Assembly (NCBI GenBank): GCA_030272585.1
Contig: BSYQ01000009.1
Location: 3,100,001-3,164,000, forward strand
Origin: Bryopsis sp. KO-2023
Taxonomy: Eukaryota > Chlorophyta > Ulvophyceae > Bryopsidales > Bryopsidaceae
Reading direction: 5' to 3'
DNA length: 64,000 nucleotides
Shown: positions 49,401 through 61,340 of the stretch, in pieces
How the letters are laid out: every line of letters begins with the position of its first letter
How positions within the stretch are numbered: position 1 is the first letter of the stretch
Made by a program: the position numbers and the translations under genes
Notes under the pieces: generated by a model
The model's database searches: none
What the model saw: only the letters and a program-made list of their open reading frames with translations
What the model was told of the DNA's origin: nothing

Positions 49401-52400
49401 TCTTTGATAATTGTTCAACCAAGAGTGCATGTTTGATTTGATTTTGTTTCAATATTTGTGTTTTGCGTTTTTTTCTTCCTTTTTTCTCACTTTTTTCACC
49501 TGTATTTTCACTTTTTTTCTTTGGGGGGGGGGGAGAGTTGCTTCTGAGGAAATGTTTGACTGAATTGCTTTGATTTTGTGTTCCGTGTGATTGTGGGGGG
49601 GGAAATAGATGGAACATGTGGAATCGAAAATTGCTGATAGCATTGTGGATCATTTGATCGTTTCGACGTTGGCGGCTGCATCTGGGGAGAACGACCCGTC
49701 GATAATGGCGGGCGTCTTGGAAATATGTTTGAAAGGGGCATTGGGCTCCGTGCGGCCGAAAACATATTTGGCATTGCTGCAGAATGTGCTGGTGAGTCCT
49801 CTTTGGAAAAAAAAAAGAAACGAAAAAACAATTGCCGTTTCTTCTTCTCCCTTATGCTTTCGTGTAAGGATCTGAATTTTGAGAATTTGTTCTGTACCAT
49901 CAAACTTCAGCAGAACCCCCCCTTCAAAAAAAAAACGGTTTGTTGTGTTTACAAATAAAAAGCATTTGGGGATATATCAAATACCGTACGCACAGACTTC
50001 AATGTGCCAACGATTTCAGTGTAACAATGTTTGATGATGTGCCAAGCTTGTTGTAACGTGTAACATGTGTGCCAATGTGCCAGGCGCACCACAAAACAAT
50101 CAAAATCACACCCACAATCCACAATAACCACCCAACACCAGATTTAGTCTTTTTGGACCAGAAGAGCACTCTGCTCCTCCAGTATTTTGTCCTTCTCTTG
50201 GAAATCCCCAACAAGAAAATATAATTGGAATTTCCTTGTACACCACATTCAGATGACGAATATGAGGCCTATCCACAACTATCCCCTAAACTATCTGTTT
50301 TGGGAGTATGTGTATGTTATTGTTTATTTTTGGACACTTCTGGACAGGGCTGGGTTCAGATCTGTTAGGGTTATTTGGACATAAGAGTTATTGATTCAAA
50401 GACAATTCTGATCTAGGCTGGGATTACTTCTGGTTTGGGGACACTACACTGTTCTGATGATGGTTTCGTCAGACTTGCGACATGTAAGCCTCTTAGGCGT
50501 ACGTGTTTTGGTTGGAGTGTTTGTGATGAACGAGAATATTAGCCTACAATAGATGTTTTTGTTTTCATTGAGTTTTAGATGTAATTCAGAGAATGAAATA
50601 TATTAAATATGTTAAGGCTTGACAGTGGGATATTTTAGTCATATATCACAGATATCACAGTGTGATATTTTAAAGCAACCTGGACACAGACACAAGTACG
50701 TAACATAATTGATGAGTGTGCCACAGCCCACGTAACGCGTAACACGATGTGCCGTGCCAACCTCAGTGTAACCGTAACGGCACATTGAAGTCTGTGCGTA
50801 CGGTACCAGAACTGTGCATGCATGAGGTTTTGATAACCTGGCTTATCATTTTTATTCAGTTTTTTGTTTTTGCTTTTCCCCAAATCAAAAGACAGCCCTT
50901 GTGGAGCATGCCTCTGAGGAAGGAGCCATCGAAACAATCAACAAGTTTTTCAGCAACAGGCTGGGTGGGGCCGATATCGAAAGCAATCAGGAAAAAGTCC
51001 TGTTGGAAATCTTGCCCCTCGTGGTGCCTGCTCTCAGGTGCGAGCAAAAAAATAAAATAATAAAATAAAATTAACACTGATTTAAACAGAAATTTTCTTA
51101 AACGCGTCAATTATGCCATGACTAATGCAAATCAATGAACATATGTCAATATCTACAAGCGGATATCTCCTAATGCTGTATCTTTTCTCAGGATGGCACC
51201 CCCCGACCATTCCGCACAGTCGGAGGAGGAGTTGGAGGGAAGAAGCCTCGAGTGTCTGGAAGCTGCAAGGAAGCTGCCTGCTCTGAGCTGCAGCGCCAAT
51301 TCCTCCTCCATCGACACTTTCAAAATGGCGTTGGCTCATTTCCCTGTCGAACCCTCCATGCGTTTCGGGAAGAACAGCAACGTCCGTGTGACAGACTCAG
51401 AGAAAAATGCTTTGGTGGAGCTCCTCAGAGATCGGGTATTTATTTCATTTTTTTTGTTTTATTTTTATTTTTTGCAAGCCCTCCAAAAACTGGCCACACA
51501 GCGAAAAAAATTCAGCCAAAGTTCATCTCCTGATAGATATTCAATGTCTTGGGAAAAATCCATGACTGTAAAGAGCCATATGCTCGAGTGGCGATTCTGA
51601 TAAATTTCAGAACAGAGCAGAACTACAAATTCAATGATTTCTTTGCTTTGGTTCTTTCACTAAATTTCAAAATTAAATTGACGTTTGTGGGTGTAATATT
51701 TCAACATTTTTTGAAAACATTGGGTTTTTTTTCCATTCGCTTGTCCTCAGCATTGCAGCCCTGACAAAAGACCAGCTTCCGAAAAAGAGCGAAGGGATGT
51801 TCGACATATATTTGGAGAACTAGACCTGGTGGTCGTCGCCTATTGCCACGATTTGCTGGAAGAAACTGATTGGCAGGGAATACTGCACAGGTGCCAGTGT
51901 CTGATTTACTTTTCGATGGATGTTTGGTCGATTCTGCAGATTAGAAGACGAGCTTTCTGTAAATTATGTAATTGTATTTTAGGAGACACCGGAAATTTTA
52001 TTTTATATTTATGCTTGGGGGTGGGGGGAGCTCCGAAAAGGGTTGCATGCCAAGAGGATGGTTGTCTCAAGCATTTCTGATTTTCAAATGGAATCCAAAT
52101 GGAGGCTGCACTTCTGAAGAAGAAGAAAAAAATGATATTTGATGGTGGATGTTTATATAGTTTCTTTTATTTTCTTTTATCTTCTCTTTTATATATATAT
52201 ATATATTTTACTCTTTGTGTGTGCTTGTCTTTTAGGGTGAAATTGGCAGTGAACCACTCCAGCGTGTGCTTGGAAAATGCAGTGGAAACTCTTTCGGATG
52301 CGGTCGTGGAAATTGCTGAAACTGTTGCCATATCTGTGGACAGCGCCACCATGGCACTGCAATTACTCAGCAGAATCACAGATAAAGGGAGAGCGGATGG

Positions 52401-55100
52401 ACTCGGAATGCTTGATGTGAGTGCACAGTAATTAATTCCTCCCCCCCCCCTTCTTTTTTTTTTTTTCTTTGGTATCTAGTTTTTGAAATTTCAGTTGTTG
52501 CCTGGGTGCAATCATTTCTTTCAGAAGATTCTGTTCGAAAAACTGAGAGTTCTATGCTGGACACTGGTAGCGCTCAATTTAGTTTGTTTTACCAATGACT
52601 AAAAATAGTGTCAATGTGAGAAAACGGGCTGGAATGATGGCTTAATGCAGAGATGCCCAGTACGGGTTTCACATGAAATCCTAAATTTTGAAAACCATTG
52701 AAATCTTTCTTTTTTTTCGTTTTGCTTTTCACCACAGACATTGGATACGATGAAAGAGTCGGGATCCCTGGTGGAGGAGTTGAAGGCTTGCACAGCTTCC
52801 ACCAAATCCCTGGTGTTCCTGCTGAATTTGGACCCGCAGGGCTCCAGCCCGATAGCACATCAAAAGTGGCGATGTGAGGAAATCGTGAAGGCCACCATAG
52901 CGCATGGAGCAAGGTCCGTTCTCTGCGGAGCGGCGATGATGTGTCTGGCAGAGTGCTGTGGGAAAGAAGTCCAGCAGTCTCTTCTGGAAATCCTGACAGA
53001 CACCATTGAGTTTTGGGATGCAGTGGGGGAGCTGGTGGATGGGGCTCTCAGCATAGGTAGGCACCCTCACACTTCAATTTTTTCCCCCGGAATTTCTCTG
53101 GTGAGAAAAAAAACAACAAGAACCCAAAACAGGGTTGCTTCTTTTTCCCCTCGCTTCACTGTGTCTTCCAGCTTCCTTCTTTTTTTCCTGAGAAAAATAA
53201 ACTGGATGTGCGCCCCCAAAACAGACCAAGTCATTCCAGAGTCGCTGAGGAGCATGGATATTTGGGCTGAGGAAATCGGAGTGGATGGAGTGAGATGTTC
53301 GCTTGCATTGGCGTTGGGCTCACATCCTTTCCCTAGACTTCGGAAAGTGGGGGTGCACATGCTGACGTCAGAGCCGGCTGTGCGGCAGTTGACCCCCCAA
53401 GAAACCACTTCAGAGGAAGAACTGGCGAAATGGAGGGAAGAGCAGGGTCAACAGGACATCAACGAAAGCGTGTATCTTGTCCAGGCAGGTGGGTCCACGG
53501 AAGCACTTTTGATTTTTTTTATTTATTATTATTATTTCTTTTTAATTTAATTTTACTTTTTTTTCTACTGTTTTTTTAACTTTTTTTTCACTTCTCTTTC
53601 ACTATTTTTTTCAATTTTTTTTCTGATTTTAAAAACAAAGACGAAAAAAAGTGTTTTTGACTTTGTTTTCCTTACGATCATTCATTAAGGGTCCCTTTTC
53701 TCGTTGCCTGGTTCCTTCTTGCCCCTTTCACAAAAAAAAACGAAAACAGGTATCCACCCATCGGTCGCGCCAGCACTGGTCAAGCCGGAAGCTTTGCAAA
53801 ATTTCTTGCTGTCCTGGGCATTCATTCTCATCCACCTCATGGAACTCCCCCCGGATTCCGACCAGCGGGAAAATCTGAAAAGCACCCTCATGTTTCCGGC
53901 CTCCCTGGTTTCCAATCTCTTGAACAAACTGGTTTCCATTTTGCCCCTCCCCGAGGTCACATCCAGCAAGCGAGGCAAGACTTTTGCCAAGCCAGTGATC
54001 GGGAAGAAAGGTGGGCTGGATGTTTCCCTGAAGGAGTTCGTTGGGGGTGTGGGGGTGCCTTCGAGCGAGCAGGAGTGGGAGATTCTGGCGGTGCACATGT
54101 ACAGGTCTGTTTTGGGGGAATTGCCTGCTTGTGGAAGGATGTGGTTTGCGGATTTGAAGGATCGAAGCCTGGTCTCTGCAATTGAGGCTTACACTTCTGT
54201 GGCAGAGAGCCCTGCACTGATCAAGAAGGAGCTTGAATCTGTGGAGGTATTTCCATTTTTCTTAATTTTTTTTTCTTTTTTTTTTGTCGTTGTTGTTTTT
54301 TTTGGGGGGGGAGGCGAATCTGTCTTTTCGTGTTTGCTCGATGCTTTGGTTCCGCAAGGGAGGATCTTCTAGTTTCCCTTATTTTTGCTCAAGTGAGGGG
54401 TGGGTTTTGTGTACGTCTGTCAGACATCCCATGAGAAGTCGGAGAGCTTCCGAACTCGTTGCATTCCGGCACGGGGTGAGGTCGTTGCCATAATGGAGGT
54501 GGAAGACGGGGCCACTCTCGAACTGGTGATCAGATTGCCCAGCTGCATGCCTCTGAGACCTGCCGAAGTCGAATGTCTGACAAGGGTGAGTCCAATCATT
54601 CAATATTGGGTCGAAAAAATGGAGAATATTGGCATAAAAAATGAGCACCCACAACTGGAAGCATTGCCATTGTTTAGCCATGTTTTACAAATTGGCTGCA
54701 TTCAAATTTCACCTCCTTCGGCCCATTGCTACATCTTGCTTTAACCCCTCGGTATCAAAAACATTTTTCCCCATTGTGTTTTTCTCATCAGGTTGGTGTG
54801 ACCGACGGCCAGCTCCGAAAATGGTTGTTTTCCATATCGATATTTTTGCGGCACTGTTCGGTGGTGGAGGCGGTGGCCTTGTGGAAGAAAAACCTGAACA
54901 AAGAATTTCAAGGTGTGGAGCCTTGCCTCATTTGTTACAGCGTCATTCATCCATCCAGTCGAGAGCTGCCCAAACTGCGCTGTGGAACTTGCCACGTACA
55001 GCTCCATGGGGCCTGTTTGTATAGGTGGTTCAGGCAATCGTCGAAATCACAGTGCCCTCATTGCCAATCTCCTTGGTCAGTCGGTGGCCGAGCTGAATGA
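43408..55100 (+). CDS. LTN1: Listerin, E3 ubiquitin ligase of ribosome quality control
   Basis: Listerin binds the 60S subunit with NEMF and ubiquitinates nascent chains stalled on ribosomes. More than 20 exons run across 11.7 kb. Clear coding blocks include 43408-43511, 43845-~43986, ~44309-44564, ~45500-45760, ~46129-46360, ~46658-47303, ~47534-47851, ~49050-49394, 49609-~49791, ~50892-51037, ~52739-53055, ~53750-54245, ~54421-54583 and ~54792-55100. The N terminus matches Listerin (SARAAELAKQAKGKGLLG, then LSKSNPTTKLKALQ), followed by HEAT-repeat segments (RVKSQEVLEIIVSNLKRELA, APHLKSVIGPWWMAQHD, AAFPEPKRKG). The C terminus has the RWD domain (MEVEDGATLELVIRLP; VGVTDGQLRKWL; ALWKKNLNKEFQGVE) and a RING finger with CLIC, CGTC, HGAC and CPHC ligand pairs. 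All RING ligands are present, so it should be active. A TA-flanked inverted-repeat element sits in the intron after about 49791. Confidence 0.93.
49984..50803. mobile_element. non-autonomous DNA transposon-like element in a Listerin intron
   Basis: Terminal inverted repeats of 25 bases, identical at both ends (CCGTACGCACAGACTTCAAT...), at 49984-50008 and 50779-50803, are flanked on each side by TA (49982-49983 and 50804-50805). The core is 820 bases with no transposase-like frame. A further stretch inside each end is partly palindromic with the other. A TA target duplication is typical of Tc1/mariner-type elements. It lies wholly in an intron, so splicing of Listerin need not be affected. Confidence 0.8.
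50009..50778. other. interior of the TA-flanked element
   Basis: AT-rich DNA with no convincing open frame and no transposase motif; consistent with a MITE-type deletion derivative. Confidence 0.5.
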
Positions 55101-55858
55101 TACGTGTAGTGGTTTTGTTCGCTTTCGTTGATTTTCTTATTTGGATTTTCTTCTTTGGGGGGAAAAGGGGGGGGGGGGGGGCACTGGGTCAGCGATTAAG
55201 GATGTTCTTCAAATTTTATTGAGTTGAAATTGTGCTGAAAGAATCTTTCATATGAGATGGAATAGTATTGGTCGGGGTAGGAGGGAGGAAACTGGTGGTG
55301 TTGGCCGGGCTTACTTTTTTTTTGTCGTTGCTTTCATTCGAGTGTTCTGAAACAATGGCCTCAGAGTTCTCATCCTTGAATCTTAGACCGGCGGCTGAGC
55401 AGGATTGGGTGTTGGTTTTTTCCCCTTGTCTTGTATGTGTTCCCACATAGTGTGTAATGCAACAACTGTTGCAATTGAGGCCTATTCTCCAGTGTTGAAT
55501 TGACACTTCTTAGTCACAAGATCTTCCCACAACAGCCTAAATCGTCGAAAGGCATATTTCTCCACAGGAGTCTGCCTGGTGCAACCTCCCCCCCAAAGCC
55601 TCTCAACAGACCGATCACCATTTCGCTTTTTTCCAGAAAGAAAAAAAAGCAAAATCCCAGTACGCAAGTCACACTACAGGATCAAGAACGTGGCGGCCAC
55701 TTGTCAGTACATTACTGGGGGAGCATTTTTTCGTACTCGTACGTTTCGATCGTCGCTCAATTGCACCAGTGGAGCATTCGAAACATCTTGTTTTATCTCG
55801 GGACGACTTCTGCTCAAGAAAGAGGCTTCGGTGTCGACCGAAAAGGAAAAACGCACCA
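55101..55858. other. intergenic stretch after Listerin
   Basis: No recognised gene. It contains a G run (about 55168-55181) and, from about 55,500, a GC-richer part with overlapping plus frames that probably form the promoter or 5' UTR of the next gene. Confidence 0.35.
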
Positions 55859-57070
55859 ATGGGATGGACGGAGAATTACGATTGTTCTACCCCACGTCGT
55901 AATGCGCACCACAGAAGGGAAACAAGCTCGGGCTCGGGCCACACCAGTGACACAGGTGGTGGCCTCGCAGCAGAAATTTTTCCCCCAAAATGATCTCTTC
56001 GACGACCTTATCTTTCTTTGTTGATTCTGTATCGCCTTTTCAGGGGCGAGCCCTTCGAGCAGCAGCCCAAATAGGTAAGAAAACTGAAAAACAACTGACA
56101 ATCGCGCGACGAAGGCGTCATCATCAGTCCTCGACCCTTTTCCTTTCTTTTTCGGGGGTTTTGTTTCGGGGTGGGGGGGGGTGGGGGGCGGCTGTGAAAG
56201 AAGACAGTTGGAAACTGAACGTGACGTCTATGGATGTCGATGGTGATGCTGTACTTTGTTCACTCGTAGATATGAAGCTAGATACGACGCTGGGCTGAGC
56301 AAGGTGCGCGACGATAGATTGGACTTCTTCTCGAACGCTCACGCAGCGAGGGCAGACGGAACCAGTCAGGTTTCCCCACGAACCCCCTCAGGTAAAGAAT
56401 CGATCATCCAGTGAAACCGATTTGAAATCGATTTGCGGATGCACGATGAACCCTTCATGCTGAAAAGCAGGTCGAGCGATCTTGTGTGCATTTGGGCTTA
56501 GGCTTAGGCTTAGGCTTAGGCTCTGGCCTGGCATGTCATGTCATGTAATATTTTTGGTTCGCACAGGAAGCTTTGTTGAATTGGGATTTAGCACTTCTCC
56601 AATCTGAATCCATATGGTTGTTCGACCTGTTCATCTCAGGGACCAGGGGCAGTGGAAGAGTGGGCAGGGTCATCGGCGATTGGAGAACATCTGGAGACAG
56701 TTTGGGGCAAACCCCGCCACAAGACGAGCAATTCTCCACCACCCCTCGGACAAAAACTCCGTTTCGAACCCCGCAATCCATCGCAACGACGGTGTTTTAC
56801 ACTCCAGCATCCTCATGGGATCGAGACAGCGATGCAGGGCCCAGTGGTGGTTTTGAGTTTGTGAACGTGGGCAGTGGAAAAGATTGGCTGGTGAGTGGCC
56901 ACTCGCAAAACAGGGAAATAGAGGGAAATGCAGAAAGCAAAAATGAGGCGAAGACGTTTTTGTGTTTGAACACGGACTACTTGAGCGTCAAGAGGTGTAG
57001 TGATTTGCTGTCGGAGACTGATGCCCTAGGGAAAAAAATGGCAGAGTTGCTCAAGGGGATGGGTCGATGA
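55859..57070 (+). CDS. unrecognised protein, about 240 residues
   Basis: A phase-consistent chain: 55859-55955 (MGWTENYDCSTPRRNAHH...), 56044-56074 (Ser-rich), 56270-56303 (YEARYDAGLSK) and 56567-57070. The third exon could extend to about 56371 (ending ...ADGTSQ), also in phase. The last exon encodes EALLNWDLALLQSESIWLFD, a Ser/Thr/Pro-rich middle and a helical C terminus (SDLLSETDALGKKMAELLKG). No signal peptide or membrane segment. The helical ends suggest a cytoplasmic complex subunit or adaptor, but I recognise no family. The 5' end is the least certain part. An intron carries four TTAGGC-type repeats. Confidence 0.5.
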
Positions 57071-57231
57071 GGGTTGTGTGAGTTTGCGTAGCAGGGATGG
57101 GAGTTAGATTGCGTCTTGCAGTGTGGCTTCTGGGTCTAGTGGATAGTGAATAGTCAGCGTTGTGTGGTAAGATGTGTTGAGGGACTGCTTGCACTTGTGG
57201 TTATAATTGTTTATAAAACAAGATTAGAGAA

Positions 57232-57462
57232 ACATATATATCACTGGTCGAAAATTTGAGCTGCATCTTTGTTTTGAAAAGACAGAAGCATATATATATA
57301 TCACTGGTCAAGAATTAGAGCTGCATCTTTGTTTTAAAAAGAAAGACAGAGAAGTATATATATCACTGGTCAAGAATTAGAGCTGCATCTCTGTTTAAAA
57401 AGAAAAGACAGAGAAGCCTATGTATCACTGGTCAAGAATTGGAGCTGCATCTTTGTTGATTT
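57232..57462. repeat. tandem repeat, four copies of about 62 bases
   Basis: Each copy has the core TATATCACTGGTCAAGAATT, then AGAGCTGCATCTTTGTTT, followed by an A-rich tail (AAAAGAAAGACAGAGAAG type). The fourth copy is truncated. It lies in the spacer between the orphan gene and the secreted protein gene. Confidence 0.85.
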
Positions 57463-57946
57463 GTGGCGTTGCTTTGAACTCCTTTGGGTAATACAATTCT
57501 TTGCACAATGTTCACTCTCCTCTGAGTGGCTTCTGGTGAAGCCAAGTCAGACATAGAATTCGAATGCAGGCTTCACTTGTAGAAATTCAGAACGCTTTTC
57601 CTTGATATATTTTTCGGAGGTGTGGTCCGATGTACATAAACCAACAGATCGTCGATATATATCGGATGTGACTGAAGACCTGCTGAGCAAGCAAGAGAAA
57701 AAGCAGTACAGAGGGGGTTGGGGATCTGACGTGCCACCTCTTGACAGCGGAAAGCTACCATCTCTGAAATTACGCCCAGGCCTGCTGCGAACGCATCCGT
57801 CCCCTAGCTGTTGAATCTGACACAACCTTCGAGTACTGCCTGATGCCTCCCTGGTACAAGTGCAACCTTGGGGAGGTTTGATTCACACACAGGCCAAACA
57901 AGGTTCCCGCCGAAGGAAGGCAAATCGTTTGTCGTGGTGAATAAAG
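57463..57946. other. upstream region of the secreted-protein gene
   Basis: No gene recognised. It probably holds the promoter and 5' UTR of the gene starting at 57947. Overlapping short frames on both strands at 57547-57825 show no family resemblance. Confidence 0.35.
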
Positions 57947-59811
57947 ATGGCGTTCAAAGTGTTGTCGCTGCTGTGCATTGTCCTCGCGGCTGCGGCCGTT
58001 GATGGCGCTCATGCCAGAGCCTTGATGACCGGAAAAGGTGCAGTTCCGTTGGGATCCATTTTCGATTGTGTCCTCTGCTGGTTCATTGCAGGGTATGCTC
58101 CAAACAGTCTGGGCTGTTTGTAGCGAGATCAATGCATTGACGGCAGCTCAAGAGGGTTCTGCTGCATGTGTGTGCAGTCGGCGTGTGTTTGGACAAAACT
58201 CTGTGGACTTGTTCGACAGTTTGATAAGATGAATGTGTGCTTTTGTGCAGCCTGTGGGAGGGTCAACGGGCGGAAGTGTTGCGCTGGCAGAAAGTGCTGG
58301 AGCTCGAAGTTGGTCTGCTCTGGGGCTGGTGTTGGGAAGTAAGGCCGTTGTCTCGCAAAACACGAACTAATGTGTTTGTTTTTCCTCTTGCTCGATTTCT
58401 TTTTGTGTTTGTGGATATGTACTAACATGTTCATATGTGGTCCACAGATGCGTCCCAAAGACTCCACCACCCAAGTCCCCACCGCCAATGTCCCCTCCGC
58501 CAATGTCACCACCACCGATGTCGCCACCACCGATGTCCCCACCGCCGATGTCCCCACCTCCCATGTCCCCACCTCCTATGTCGCCACCTCCTATGTCGCC
58601 GCCACCCATGTCGCCACCACCGATGTCGCCGCCACCCATGTCCCCACCTCCCATGTCGCCGCCACCCATGTCCCCACCACCCATGTCCCCACCCCCAATG
58701 TCGCCACCGCCAATGTCGCCACCACCGATGTCGCCACCACCGATGTCCCCACCACCGATGTCCCCACCACCGATGTCCCCACCTCCTATGTCGCCGCCTC
58801 CCATGTCGCCACCACCAATGTCGCCACCACCAATGTCGCCACCGCCAATGTCGCCACCGCCAATGTCACCGCCACCAATGTCGCCACCTCCTATGTCGCC
58901 GCCCCCAATGTCGCCACCTCCTATGTCGCCGCCGCCAATGTCGCCACCGCCAATGTCACCGCCACCAATGTCGCCACCTCCTATATCGCCGCCCCCAATG
59001 TCGCCACCTCCTAAGTCCCCTCCTCCGAAGTTCCCCCCCTTCCCTCCATTCCCCAAGCCAATCCCCCATGGTAAGCCACAAATAGAACTCAGAGCTACTG
59101 AAAAGGCATATTTTTGCATATTTTTTCTTACTAAATACGAAATTGAGAATGTTTTACATTGGTTGACTTCAGCTGGAGGCACGATCTCGACTGCAATCAC
59201 TGGAGGAACAGCGGGCTCTCAATCTGGATCTGGCACTACCACATCAACTGGTTCAACCACCACCTTCACCTCCAAACTGCCTGCCCTTGCCATTGGAACC
59301 GCGAGTTTGGGTACAAGTGTTCAAGGTGGATCGGGGCCGACAGTTGGCTCTGTTAGCTCCAACACTTTTGGTCAGGTGGTCGCTCCAGGTAAGGAACAAG
59401 TAAAAGGTTGCAGTGATGTTGTGGGGTGATCCATACAACCTATCCACGTTCATATGGAGAATGACTGGGTGTTTCTTATAGTTTTTTCAAAGCGTCCCAA
59501 ACATCTTCAATTCTGTTCATTTTTCTTTCAAGAAAATGGAAGCTGTAGCTTTCACTCTGCAGCTTTCAATCTGGAGACCTTTCAACACTTTGCAAACTTT
59601 TTGGCCAGGTTCGTTGAGCACTGCCCTTGGATCTTCGACCGCCGGTTTTGCTGGCAGTGGCTCCTCGGTGAATGGCAAAGCCAGCACAACCGACACGAGC
59701 ATTGCGACCTCCAATTTCGCAACCAACTCCATCAAGACTGGCGCAATCGGCTCGTCAAACGGCCCCGTCGGTACTGCCGTTTCTTTCAACTCCTTCAGTC
59801 AAGACCCTTAG
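57947..59811 (+). CDS. secreted protein: six-Cys domain, PPPMS repeats and Gly/Ser/Thr-rich tail
   Basis: The start MAFKVLSLLCIVLAAAAVDG is a signal peptide. A second exon near 58094-58180 is uncertain. Exon 58251-58338 encodes a six-cysteine module, C-x7-CC-x4-C-x6-C-x7-C (CGRVNGRKCCAGRKCW...), whose last cysteine is completed in the next exon. The spacing is that of small disulphide-knotted domains. Exon 58448-59070 encodes about 36 PPPMS pentapeptides (15-base repeat) ending in a PPFP-rich tail. Exons 59173-59388 and 59609-59811 encode a Gly/Ser/Thr-rich C terminus ending ...SFNSFSQDP. The layout, cysteine-rich head plus proline-rich rod, resembles cell-wall and matrix glycoproteins of algae and plants. 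Function is not known. Confidence 0.7.
58463..59020. repeat. 15-base coding tandem repeat (PPPMS pentapeptides)
   Basis: About 36 copies of TCNCCACCNCCNATG-type units in frame. Third codon positions vary while the peptide stays PPPMS with rare PPPIS or PPPKS, which points to selection on the protein. Open frames in the other phases and on the minus strand (GGGDI/GGGDM repeats) follow from the period. Confidence 0.9.
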
Positions 59812-61340
59812 GTTCCACGCCTACGCCACTGAGAACGCGTGATCCTTCTTGTTCGTTATTTCCCATTGTTTTTTTTTTCCATTTTTTTTTCCCATATCAT
59901 GTATGGAATAAAAGTTTCGAGGAGTGAAACGATATGAAACATGTGGATATGTATGTTGCGCACATGTGCATGTAAGAGGATTTCTGGTTAAGAAATAGTG
60001 GGTTGAAACTCATTTTATGAGAGTGTTGTTACTTTGTGCTACTCGAGTTTTCCATCTCAAAGCTCGAATAACGCCAGGTTCCCTCCAAATCCCACTGACC
60101 CGATAAAGTACAAATCTCCGATGGTTTACAAATCTCTCAACAAACATCCCTTTTGAAAGAAGAAATGTGTCCACCGCAAATGCTCGTTTTCCAAAACACC
60201 AGAAGCGTTTTAATAGGCTTCTGGTGTTTATGAGAAAAAAAATTCTGTAAGATGCACAGTGCTCCAAGGAGACAAGTATCACCAAAACCAATTTACCAAT
60301 AGTTACCGAAGAGCAAAAAGATGCCATTACTGTTCAGGATCCTCGATGATAGAGGATGGCACCTTCTTCACTCTGAGATGCAATGACCACTCCTTACTTT
60401 AAAATCGTCCAGACGTTTTTATTTTTCCTTATCCGTTTATTCGTCCCAAGCAAGGGATTCGGGTCGTTTGTTTCGATTGATCAACATGGCGGTTTGAGGT
60501 ACAGGTACCCCATGAGGAACACAATCCCCCAAACCTTGAAGATATGTGGTTCTAGGAAAAATATAATGCCAACTATTAACCCAACTCAACCTGCTGATAA
60601 CCAACTGATTTACCCCACCGAAGGAATGGCTGTTCCCATTCAAAAGATTATTACAAACCTTCAATCTGACAGTTCCAACAGGGTTGCATTTTCTGTTGGT
60701 TTAGACCCACTAAAATTCGTTTCCAAGGCTCTTTTTGTTCCTGGTTGGATTCCACTAACTCCCTCCCCCCACTGAAAAAGTGACTGCCACAACTAAATAA
60801 GCAGCTTAGTAGCTAGCATCACCAGAAAAATCGACTCAGTAACTCAAAAAATATATCACATTCCAACGGGAAGATCACTCTTCCAGAATTGTCTTGAAAA
60901 AACGTTGCACAATGTCTTGAACCCAATTGGGTTCATTGGCAACCCAATGTTTTGTGGGGGGTGAGCTCCCCCCCCTAAAAAACAAAGAATAAAGATAAAA
61001 AAAAGACAGGGTAGGAAGAATAAAAACAACAAAACCGGCCCCTTTGCCATCTATATGCACTGCATTGATCTGCATCAGCAAGCTTGAAAAACTTCGAGAC
61101 ATCTCCTTCACCAGCGAGCTCGCCACTTATAGTCAGCTGGGACTTAGATCATTTCTTGGTTATCAATACATATTCAAAAATATCTACAGTCCCTTCTGAC
61201 TATCTCTTTGTGTCGGCCGCCCCCTTAACAATGCTCTGCGATGCTTATGGGGTTCAACTGCATGCGAAAACAAGACGATTCTTGTCTCAATCTTTGCGGC
61301 AATGCTCACCAGCAATTGGTTTGCCTTGACGTGTACTTAC
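59812..61340. other. gene-poor stretch; possible intron or mobile-element remnant
   Basis: A plus frame at 60383-60775 (130 codons) and another near 61080-61200 are open but unrecognised, without splice partners. They could be remnants of an inserted element. The region should also hold the missing downstream exons of the small minus-strand secreted protein gene; I could not find them. Confidence 0.35.

Noticed and set aside
58367..59200. Minus-strand frame of GGGDI/GGGDM repeats, and the plus-strand frames rich in Thr/Val/Pro or Cys/Arg/His
   Set aside because: By-products of a 15-base repeat; splice sites and silent variation support only the PPPMS frame.
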